Below, piece after piece: positions 16,183-23,257 of a stretch of 64,000 nt of DNA. Source of the stretch: Actinopolyspora xinjiangensis (GTDB lineage Bacteria > Actinomycetota > Actinomycetes > Mycobacteriales > Pseudonocardiaceae); assembly GCF_900104475.1 (NCBI RefSeq), contig NZ_FNJR01000011.1, forward strand, positions 1 to 64,000, read 5' to 3'. The translations under genes and the position numbers were made by a program. The notes beneath the pieces were generated by a model that was given only the letters and a program-made list of their open reading frames with translations, was not told where the DNA came from and did no database searches. Each line of letters opens with the position of its first letter. The stretch's first letter is position 1.

Positions 16183-16776
16183 GTGACGGAGCAGGGACGA
16201 ACCTGTGGTACCGCCGCGCTGCTCGACCGCGTGGCGTTGGGGGACGAACGTGCCTGGCGCGATCTGGTGGACCGCAACAGCGGTGTCGTGTGGGGAGCCG
16301 TTCGCGCCTACTCGGCCAACCGGGCCGACGCCGAGGACGCCTGGCAGGCGACCTGGTTGCTGCTGGCGGAGAACCTGCACCGGCTCCGCGACGCGGAGGG
16401 GGTGTCCGCGTGGCTGGTCACCACCGCGCGTCGCGAGTCGCTGCGGTTGGCCCGCGCCCGTCGTAGGGAGTCGCCCAGCGGTCTGGCCGGACTGCTGGCC
16501 GAGGTCGACGCCGGGACCGAGAGTCCGGAGAGCAGTGCGGTGCGTTCGGTCTCGGCGGCTCGGATGGCACAGGCGTTCGCGCAGCTGTCCCAGCGCTGTC
16601 AGCAGCTGTTGCGGATCATGGCGGTGGCTCCGGACGCCAGTTACGAACAGATCGGGGCCGCCCTGGGGCTGGCCCGCGGCTCCATCGGGCCGAAGAAGCA
16701 GCGCTGTCTGCGAGCGCTACGGCAGCGGATGCTCGTCTCGGGGAGTCCGGACAGTGTCGAGGGGGTGGCCGGGTGA
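16183..16776 (+). CDS. ECF-type RNA polymerase sigma factor
   Basis: 197 residues. Region 2 covers about residues 10-80 (LLDRVALGDERAWRDLVDR, then AEDAWQATWLLLAENLHRLR), and region 4 about 125-180 (AQLSQRCQQLLRIMAVAPDA, YEQIGAALGLARGSIGPKK, the helix-turn-helix). It would direct RNA polymerase to an unknown regulon. The GTG at 16183 has AAAGG seven bases upstream. Its stop overlaps the start of the next gene (GTGA), so the two are translationally coupled. No anti-sigma factor with a zinc motif or membrane helix is adjacent. Confidence 0.85.
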   Translation: MTEQGRTCGTAALLDRVALGDERAWRDLVDRNSGVVWGAVRAYSANRADAEDAWQATWLLLAENLHRLRDAEGVSAWLVTTARRESLRLARARRRESPSGLAGLLAEVDAGTESPESSAVRSVSAARMAQAFAQLSQRCQQLLRIMAVAPDASYEQIGAALGLARGSIGPKKQRCLRALRQRMLVSGSPDSVEGVAG

Positions 16777-17270
16777 ACGTCGGCGTCCCCGAGGAACTGC
16801 GGTCGTTGGGGAGGTTGTTCCGGCAGGTCGACCCAGCGCCGGAGCGGGCGGTCGGCGTGGCCTACGGGGCGGCCGATCGCCTCGTCCGGCGGTGCGGGTC
16901 CGGCGTGGTGCTGGCCCGGGTCGGCGACTCCGCCGCCCCGGTACACCCGGACGGGGCCTCCGGCGCCGTTCCGCGGGTACGGACGCTGAGTTTCGCCGCC
17001 CCGGGCAGGCGCGTCGAACTCGAACTGCGGGGCCCGCTCGCCGGGGCGTTCCGGTTGCGTGGCATCGTGCTGAGCCGGTCCGGACAACCCAGCCCGTCGG
17101 GAGTGGTGACCGTTCGGCACGGCAGGGGCGAGTGCCACGGTGAGCTGGACAGCTGCGGCGGATTCACCGTTCGGGACGTCCCGACGGGGCCGGTCCGCCT
17201 GCTGCTGTTCACCCGGCGGGCCGACGGTGCTCTCGCGCACCGTGCGAGCAGCGACTGGTTCGTGTGCTGA
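16773..17270 (+). CDS. Hypothetical protein coupled to the ECF sigma factor
   Basis: 165 residues starting at a GTG that overlaps the sigma-factor stop. The N-terminal half (LRSLGRLFRQVDPAPERAVG, AYGAADRL) is helical; the C-terminal half has repeated beta-type segments with Gly turns (RRVELELRGPLAGAF, FTVRDVPTGPVRLLLF). No membrane helix or cysteine cluster typical of anti-sigma factors is visible. Coupling suggests a partner or modulator of the sigma factor; the function is unknown. Confidence 0.6.
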   Translation: MNVGVPEELRSLGRLFRQVDPAPERAVGVAYGAADRLVRRCGSGVVLARVGDSAAPVHPDGASGAVPRVRTLSFAAPGRRVELELRGPLAGAFRLRGIVLSRSGQPSPSGVVTVRHGRGECHGELDSCGGFTVRDVPTGPVRLLLFTRRADGALAHRASSDWFVC

Positions 17271-17383
17271 TCCGTGGGCCGGGTCCGGAACCCCGCGCAC
17301 CACGAGGTTCCTCCGATCGGGCGGGCGGCCCGGCCGCCCCCGGCCGCCGGGCCCGCCGCCGCGATACCTGCCGGGAACAGTGA

Positions 17384-18583
17384 TCAGCTCAGCTTCCGCA
17401 GCCGCCGGACGGCCTCGTCGATCACCTCGTCGCGCTTGCAGCAGGCGAACCTGACGAGATGGCGCACCGGTTCCGGGTCGTCGCAGAGCACCTGCAGCGG
17501 AATGGCCGCCACCCCGGCGCGCTCGGGAAGGGCGCGGCAGAACTCGGCCCCGTCGGTGTAGCCGAGCGGTCGGATGTCGGCGCACAGGAAGTAGGTGCCC
17601 TCGCAGGCCAGCACCTCGAAGCCGGTGCCGCGCAGTCCGGCGGCGAGCCGGTCGCGCTTGTACTGGAGTCCGGAGCGCAGTTCCGGCAGCCAGTCCCGTT
17701 CCTCGCGCAACGCGTGGGCCACGGCGGGCTGGAAGGGCGCGCCGCCGACGAAGGTCAGGAACTGCTTGGCGGCACGCACCGCGGCGACGAGCTCCGGTGG
17801 GCCGCACACCCAGCCGATCTTCCACCCAGTGACGTTGAAGCTCTTGCCCGCGCTGGACACGGACAGGGTTCGTTCGGCCATGCCGGGGAACGTGGCCAGC
17901 GGTTCGTGCTCGCGACCGTCGAACACCAGGTGCTCGTACACCTCGTCGGTGATGGCGAGCAGGTCGTTCTCCCGGCACACCTCGGCGATCTCCGCCAGCT
18001 CCGCCTCGCCGAACACGGTTCCGGTCGGGTTGTGTGGGGAGTTCACCACGATCGCCCGGGTGTTGGGCCCCACGGCCGCCCGCAGGGCCGTGGTGTCCAG
18101 GCCGAAACGTCCGTCGGTCACCCGCAGCGGCACGGTGCGCCGCGTCCCGCCAGCCAGCGACACCGCCACCGGGTAGGAGTCGTAGTAGGGCTCCAGCAGC
18201 ACCACTTCGTCGCCCGGTTCGACCAGACCGAGCAGCGCCGCGCTGATCCCCTCGGTGGCGCCCACCGTCACCAGGACCTCGGTGTCCGGGTCGTGGTCGA
18301 GGCCGTAGTCGGCGGCGCGTTGAGCCGCGACGGCCGCACGTAACTCGGGTTCACCCGGTCCCGGCGGGTACTGGTTCGTCCCGTCCGCGATCGCCCGCTC
18401 GGCCCTGCGGAGCATGCCCGAGGGGCCGTCGGTGTCGGGGAACCCCTGTCCCAGGTTCACGGCGTCGTGGCGCCGGGCCAGCTCGGTGATCTCGGCGAAG
18501 ATCGTCGAGGTGAACGGGCGCAGTCTGCTGGTCAAGGCTGGAGTACGCACGCGAGGCAGCCTAGTACTCGTGGTGGTGCTCAC
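17384..18583 (-). CDS. PLP-dependent aminotransferase, DapC-like
   Basis: 399 residues of class I/II aminotransferase. Seen are AVNLGQGFPDTDGPSGMLRR, the cofactor-contacting NSPHNPTGTVF, DEVYEHLVFDG, the PLP lysine in SVSSAGKSFNVTGWKIGW, and the C-terminal arginine in LVRFACCKRDEVIDEA. It resembles mycobacterial Rv0858c, annotated as N-succinyldiaminopimelate aminotransferase in lysine and peptidoglycan precursor synthesis; kynurenine or methionine transamination is also possible for this subgroup. It is monocistronic and convergent with the sigma operon. Confidence 0.8.
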   Translation of the reverse strand: MSTTTSTRLPRVRTPALTSRLRPFTSTIFAEITELARRHDAVNLGQGFPDTDGPSGMLRRAERAIADGTNQYPPGPGEPELRAAVAAQRAADYGLDHDPDTEVLVTVGATEGISAALLGLVEPGDEVVLLEPYYDSYPVAVSLAGGTRRTVPLRVTDGRFGLDTTALRAAVGPNTRAIVVNSPHNPTGTVFGEAELAEIAEVCRENDLLAITDEVYEHLVFDGREHEPLATFPGMAERTLSVSSAGKSFNVTGWKIGWVCGPPELVAAVRAAKQFLTFVGGAPFQPAVAHALREERDWLPELRSGLQYKRDRLAAGLRGTGFEVLACEGTYFLCADIRPLGYTDGAEFCRALPERAGVAAIPLQVLCDDPEPVRHLVRFACCKRDEVIDEAVRRLRKLS

Positions 18584-18839
18584 GTAGGTGGTCGGCCGGT
18601 ACGTGGGACGTGCCCGGTCACCTCGCCGGGACGGCCCGATCCGCTGTGCCGCCTGCCCGCGCGCCGCGAGTCCGCCTCACCGGCCGGAATGGCCCGGTCC
18701 GTTCGGGTTGTGCTTACCGGCCGGAGGGGCCGGGCGGTATCCCCGGAGTTCCGGTGACGCGGGGCCGGACCGGTGCTGCCCCGCCGGGGGGGGCTCGGCT
18801 CGTGTCCGGAGGGCGGCGGAGCGCTGCCACAATCGTGGG

Positions 18840-20096
18840 GTGTCGGATACTTCGGTGGCCGAGCTCGCCCGGGTGCGCGGACTGCGCCGCATGAAGGCCG
18901 TCGCCACGGGGCTGTTCCTGCTGGCGGCACTGGTCTACCTGGTGACCGGCTGGCTGGTGCCCGACGGTTCCGGGTGGGTCGGTTACGTCAACGCGGCCGC
19001 CGAGGCCGGGATGGTCGGCGCGCTCGCCGACTGGTTCGCGGTGACCGCGCTGTTCCGCAGGCCGCTGGGGCTGCCCATCCCGCACACCGCGATCATCCCC
19101 ACCCGCAAGAACGCGCTCGGGCAGAGCCTCGGCGACTTCGTGGGCACCAACTTCCTGTCCGAGCGGGTGGTGGTGGACAAACTGGACCGCGCGGGAATAG
19201 CCCGCCGTGCCGGGGAGTGGCTGTCGGAGCGGGAGCACGCCGAACGCGTGACCGCGGAGCTGGCCACGGCGCTGCGCGGGGCGGTGCGGGTGCTGCGCGA
19301 CGAGGACGTGCGCCAGGTGTTGGAGCAGACCGTGCTGCGCAGGGTCGTCGAGCAGCCGTGGGGCCCGCCGCTGGGACGCGTCCTCGGCCGGGTCTTCGAG
19401 GACGGTTCGCACCGTGGCCTGGTCGATCTGGTCTGCGACCGCGCCTACGACTGGGTGAAGGACAACTACGAGACGGTCTCGCGCGTGGTCGGCCAACGTG
19501 CTCCGTCGTGGTCGCCCAGGTTCTTCGACTCGTTGGTGGCGGACAAGATCTACAGCGAGGTGCTGTCCTTCGCGTGGGCGGTCAAGACCGACCCCGAGCA
19601 CCAGATGCGCGAGGCGGTGGACCGGTTCCTGGTCGAGTTCGCCGGGGACCTGCGTCACGATCCGACCATGATGGCCAGAGCCGATCGGATCAAGTGGCAG
19701 GTGCTGGAGCACCCCGAGGTTCGGAACCTGGTCGGTGACGCGTGGACGGCGGCCAAGCACACGCTGCTGGAGGCCGCCGAGGACCCGGACAGCGAGCTGC
19801 GGTCGAGAGTCCGTGACGGGCTGGTCTCGCTGGGTGGCCGCCTCGCCGCCGAACCCGAGTTGCGGGACAAGGTGGACGGCTGGCTGCGCGAGGCGGCCCG
19901 CTACGTCGTCAACCACTACCGTGCCGAGATCACCACGCTGATCACCGACACCGTCGACCGCTGGGACGCGGCCGACACCTCCCGCAGGATCGAGTTGCGA
20001 GTGGGTCGCGATCTGCAGTTCATCCGTGTCAACGGCACGGTGGTGGGGGCGCTGGCCGGGCTGGCCATTCACGCGGTCGCGGAACTGCTGTGGTGA
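18840..20096 (+). CDS. DUF445 family membrane protein
   Basis: 418 residues. An N-terminal membrane helix (FLLAALVYLVTGWLV) is followed by the family signature AEAGMVGALADWFAVTALFR and PLGLPIPHTAIIPTRKNALG. A long helical region follows and a C-terminal hydrophobic segment (VGALAGLAIHAVAELLW) anchors the end. The function is unknown; the family is broadly distributed in bacteria. GTG at 18840 lies six bases after CACAAT, so the transcript may be leaderless. It is divergent from the aminotransferase. Confidence 0.85.
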   Translation: MSDTSVAELARVRGLRRMKAVATGLFLLAALVYLVTGWLVPDGSGWVGYVNAAAEAGMVGALADWFAVTALFRRPLGLPIPHTAIIPTRKNALGQSLGDFVGTNFLSERVVVDKLDRAGIARRAGEWLSEREHAERVTAELATALRGAVRVLRDEDVRQVLEQTVLRRVVEQPWGPPLGRVLGRVFEDGSHRGLVDLVCDRAYDWVKDNYETVSRVVGQRAPSWSPRFFDSLVADKIYSEVLSFAWAVKTDPEHQMREAVDRFLVEFAGDLRHDPTMMARADRIKWQVLEHPEVRNLVGDAWTAAKHTLLEAAEDPDSELRSRVRDGLVSLGGRLAAEPELRDKVDGWLREAARYVVNHYRAEITTLITDTVDRWDAADTSRRIELRVGRDLQFIRVNGTVVGALAGLAIHAVAELLW

Positions 20097-20112
20097 CCTT
20101 TCCGGCCGGGGC

Positions 20113-20718
20113 TCACTGGGCGGTGTGGCGCTCCCGCCAGGAGCGGGCCTTCTGCCGGTTGCCGCACACCCGCATCGAGCACCAGGTGCGCGACCGGTTC
20201 CTGGAGCGGTCGTAGAAGGCCCACAGGCAGTTCGTCGCGGGGCAGATCTTGATGCGGTGCCAGCGGCCCACCGTGGCGATCCGGAACGCCGCCGCCAGCA
20301 CGGCGCCGAGCGCATCGCCGCCGGAGGCCACCGGCACTCCTTCCTCGAGGTGAATACGCACCGGCCATTCCGCCGTCCCGGGGGGTATGGCCGTCGATTC
20401 GACCGAACCGCGACTGATCGAGTCGCGCATCAGGTCGCGAATCTCGCGTGCTGCTGCCGTGTCCACGGATGCCTGCCCGGTGTGCCGCAGGCACCACTGC
20501 TGCCATTGTTCCGTTTCTCTGAGCACGTCCGTGCCGGTCTCGGCGTCGACGGTGTTGAGAAACGCCAGCAGAAGGTCGATGTCCTGTTCCGTGTCGGGCC
20601 CGACGGGCTCGGAGGTTGCCGCTGATAGCCCGTTCGGCGCGACGGCTGCGACGGCTTTGCTGTTCACAGTCCCATCGTATGCCAGTGCTTCCTGGCGGTA
20701 ACGTGGTTGCGAGGTCAT
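20113..20718 (-). CDS. CGNR zinc-finger protein
   Basis: 201 residues. The C-terminal 45 residues carry the CGNR zinc finger: KICPATNCLWAFYDRSRNRS, then WCSMRVCGNRQKARSWRER, with four cysteines placed as zinc ligands and the CGNR motif. The N-terminal part is the ABATE-type helical region (DLLLAFLNTVDAETG, LREWCLRH-like). These proteins are putative stress-responsive transcription regulators. The ATG at 20718 is used. The gene converges with DUF445 (16 bp apart) and is divergent from the VOC gene. Confidence 0.85.
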   Translation of the reverse strand: MTSQPRYRQEALAYDGTVNSKAVAAVAPNGLSAATSEPVGPDTEQDIDLLLAFLNTVDAETGTDVLRETEQWQQWCLRHTGQASVDTAAAREIRDLMRDSISRGSVESTAIPPGTAEWPVRIHLEEGVPVASGGDALGAVLAAAFRIATVGRWHRIKICPATNCLWAFYDRSRNRSRTWCSMRVCGNRQKARSWRERHTAQ

Positions 20719-20770
20719 GCTCCTGGGGTGGTAACCGTCAAAGTTCTTACGGGAGTTGTGGAGATCCCGG

Positions 20771-21199
20771 ATGGCAGGAACACAACGCGCCGCCTCGGCC
20801 CCGTGGCGTCTGGTCTCCTTCGTGCCGGACCGCCCCGATCCGCGCGGGCTGGCCGAGTTCTACGCCGAGCTGCTCGGCCGGCCGGTCGACGAGTCCGAGT
20901 TCGACGAGCGGTGGGTGGAGCCGGCCGATCCCGAGGGCGGTGCGCGGGTCTCCTGCCAGCTGGATCCGCACCACACCGCCCCCGGCTGGCTCGACTCGCC
21001 CCCGCCGCAGCAGGGCCACCTGGACATCCGGGTGCCCGATATCGAGGCCGCCGAGGACCACGCGCTGCGTGCCGGGGCCACCCGGCTGCCCCAGCCCGCG
21101 GACGAGCTCGATTCGAGGTTCCGGGTCTACGCGGATCCCGCCGGGCACCCGTTCTGCCTGTGCTGGGGACCGCCGCCCGAGTGGCGACCGTCCGAGTAG
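20771..21199 (+). CDS. VOC-family (glyoxalase-like) protein
   Basis: 142 residues. The N-terminus WRLVSFVPDRPDPRGLAEFY with AELLGRPVDE and the C-terminal FRVYADPAGHPFCLCW match the glyoxalase-like subgroup common in actinobacteria. HLDIRVPDIEAAEDHALRAG forms the start of the second module with a potential metal His. Substrate unknown. The ATG at 20771 is favoured by GGAG nine bases upstream; a GTG at 20756 would add five residues. Confidence 0.8.
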   Translation: MAGTQRAASAPWRLVSFVPDRPDPRGLAEFYAELLGRPVDESEFDERWVEPADPEGGARVSCQLDPHHTAPGWLDSPPPQQGHLDIRVPDIEAAEDHALRAGATRLPQPADELDSRFRVYADPAGHPFCLCWGPPPEWRPSE

Positions 21200-21287
21200 T
21201 GGGTCGCCCGCCCCGGTGAGGGGGGCTGGCGGAAGTGGAGCGGGGCCTCCGGAACGGTGCGGACGGTACCGGTACTGCCCGCAGTCG

Positions 21288-22049
21288 TCACCGGAATTCG
21301 GCGGCGGCGGACTCGAACAGCCGGTTCGCCTCGTCGAGAGCTCCGCGCAGCGCTTCCGGATCGGGACGCAGCCCGGCCACGATCCCGTCTATCCCGCCCA
21401 GTCCGGCGCGTCGCAGCAGCCGCTTCTCGTTGGTCACCCACTCGCCGCGCGCCGCCAGCACGGCGTGCGCCAGCTGCATGGCGGCCGTGGCCAGTGCGCC
21501 CGCTACTTCGGTGACCTGACCCCGACGGACGTGGGCGCCTTCGGCGTAGCGGAGGGTGAGCATCGCCCGGCCGTGCCATACCGGAGGTGCTGCCTCGCGC
21601 AGTGCTGCCGGGTACTCGGGATCGGGCAGCGTGCCGTGCAGCACCCGGTTGTGGGCGAGTTCGGCGACGAGCAGGTAACTGGGGATGCCCGCGAGGTGGA
21701 ACATCAGCGGTTCCCAGTGGAAGCGCCCCTGCCTCGCCTCGGTGAGCTGGTGCTCGACGACGTCCAGGTCACGGTAGTGGATGTCCACGTGCCTGCCGTC
21801 GATCGTCAGCCAGGCTCCGCCGTTGAAGACGCCACCCCATTCGCCGATACCGGAGACCTCGCCCTCCCAGCCGAGGTCGCGGAGGTCGTCCGGATCGAAG
21901 TCACCCCGGTAGTACAGGGCGAAGTCCCAGTCGCTGTCGGGCTCGTGGGTGCCTAGTGCCCGCGAGCCGCCCAGCGTGACCGCTCGTACGCGGGGCAGCG
22001 CCGCGAGCCGGTCGGCGACGCGGTTCGGGAAGGTCTCGTCGTTCGTCAT
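21288..22049 (-). CDS. Nucleotidyltransferase-domain protein
   Basis: 253 residues. The polymerase-beta-type signature is visible near the N-terminus: VTLGGSRALGTHEPDSDWDF, with the GGS motif and the DxD metal pair (DWDFAL), and the third acidic residue in HVDIHYRDLD. The rest is helical. Relatives include aminoglycoside nucleotidyltransferases and MNT-type antitoxins; with no HEPN partner beside it, a small-molecule or standalone enzyme is more likely. The ATG at 22049 has GGAGG upstream, which rules out the longer frame. Confidence 0.75.
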   Translation of the reverse strand: MTNDETFPNRVADRLAALPRVRAVTLGGSRALGTHEPDSDWDFALYYRGDFDPDDLRDLGWEGEVSGIGEWGGVFNGGAWLTIDGRHVDIHYRDLDVVEHQLTEARQGRFHWEPLMFHLAGIPSYLLVAELAHNRVLHGTLPDPEYPAALREAAPPVWHGRAMLTLRYAEGAHVRRGQVTEVAGALATAAMQLAHAVLAARGEWVTNEKRLLRRAGLGGIDGIVAGLRPDPEALRGALDEANRLFESAAAEFR

Positions 22050-22153
22050 CGGAGCCTCCGGTGAGACAAGGGCGAAGCTGTGTCCGAATGCCAATCACTT
22101 AAGTTGTCGAACGCGGAACGCCCCGTCGATATGGCCGAGTGCTTCCCGAAGGC

Positions 22154-23257
22154 TCATGTCGAGCGCGACTTGACCCTGTGGAGCACCCGATTCGCGATTC
22201 GTCTGATCAACCCCGCGGCGCCACCACCTTGAACGGAGAGTCGTTCCAACTGACGGGTCAGCTGCTCGTTCTCGGAGCGCAGTCGTGCTGACTCGGCGTT
22301 TCTGGACTCTCGCTCATCCGCCAGTTCCGCTCTCAGGCGTTCGATCTCATCGTGCTGTTCGGAAACCGAGACCGCGAGACGATCGGTGTTGTCGGCGTGT
22401 GCGCTCGCCTCGTACTGCAGCTGGAGGACTCTCGTGTACAGCGCGATTCGGTTGTTCTCCATCGCATACAGCAGTCGCGAATCGCGGTAGGGCTCCAGCG
22501 CGGCCGGTAAACCGGCGGTGAATGCCTGCGAGTCCTTGCGGTACAGCACTCCCAGGCCGAAGACCGCCGGAATCAGGTCGAACTCCCAGTCGGAACCTTG
22601 CGAGCCGCTCAGTACGTCCTCTACCGCTGTGAGCAGCCCGTTGCGCTCGCCGCCGGCGTGCTGGGCACAACAGAACGCACCGTTGCCCACGAATCCGGCT
22701 TCGGTCACCTCGTCGTGCCAGATGGTGGGACCGGAGCTGGTGGTCGGATGTCGTTCCGTCGTCTCCAGTTTCTCAGGGGCGTAGTACTGATCTCGGCGGG
22801 AACACGGCCACAGCAGATCGTGCATCACCACCGTGGCCCCAGGAGCGTTGGCGAAGATCCACTCGAGTTCGTGACGCAGCGTTGTGTAGTTGTGATCGCC
22901 GTCCAGCACGTAAAGCTCGGCGAGCGGGAGCTCCGGCAGGACTTGAGGGGAAGGACGTTCCACCAGTCTCAGCCGTTCGTCGCCTTCGAGGTTCCTCCGG
23001 AGCTCATCGGTCGGCTCTGGTTCCACGCAGTGGACCGTTTCGGCACCCAGCTCGGCGTACATCGAACTGACCGCACCGGATTCCACACCGATCTCCACGA
23101 CGTTCGAAACGGGCCGGTGCTCGAATATGACGGCGAAAATCTCCCGGAACAACCGCATAGAGTGCAGTAGCAGCGGTGTCTCACGGGCCAGCCGGGCCTG
23201 AACATGTGGATCATGCCGGGTGCCGAACTGGTGAGGCCCCATGAAAGTGTCTGGCAT
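22154..23257 (-). CDS. Methyltransf_24-type methyltransferase with C-terminal coiled coil
   Basis: 367 residues. The SAM motif VVEIGVESGAVSSMYAELGA (about residue 50) is followed by VHCVEPEPTDELRR and LYVLDGDHNYTTLRHELEW, the DGDHxY signature of the Methyltransf_24/CmcI-like group. Residues 300-345 form a charged coiled coil (HDEIERLRAELADERESRNA), then a basic tail. Substrates in this group are often sugars or secondary metabolites. Its ATG overlaps the stop of the HAD gene (TGATG) and has GGGAGG upstream, so the pair is translationally coupled. Base composition is lower in GC than the flanks. Confidence 0.75.
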   Translation of the reverse strand: MPDTFMGPHQFGTRHDPHVQARLARETPLLLHSMRLFREIFAVIFEHRPVSNVVEIGVESGAVSSMYAELGAETVHCVEPEPTDELRRNLEGDERLRLVERPSPQVLPELPLAELYVLDGDHNYTTLRHELEWIFANAPGATVVMHDLLWPCSRRDQYYAPEKLETTERHPTTSSGPTIWHDEVTEAGFVGNGAFCCAQHAGGERNGLLTAVEDVLSGSQGSDWEFDLIPAVFGLGVLYRKDSQAFTAGLPAALEPYRDSRLLYAMENNRIALYTRVLQLQYEASAHADNTDRLAVSVSEQHDEIERLRAELADERESRNAESARLRSENEQLTRQLERLSVQGGGAAGLIRRIANRVLHRVKSRST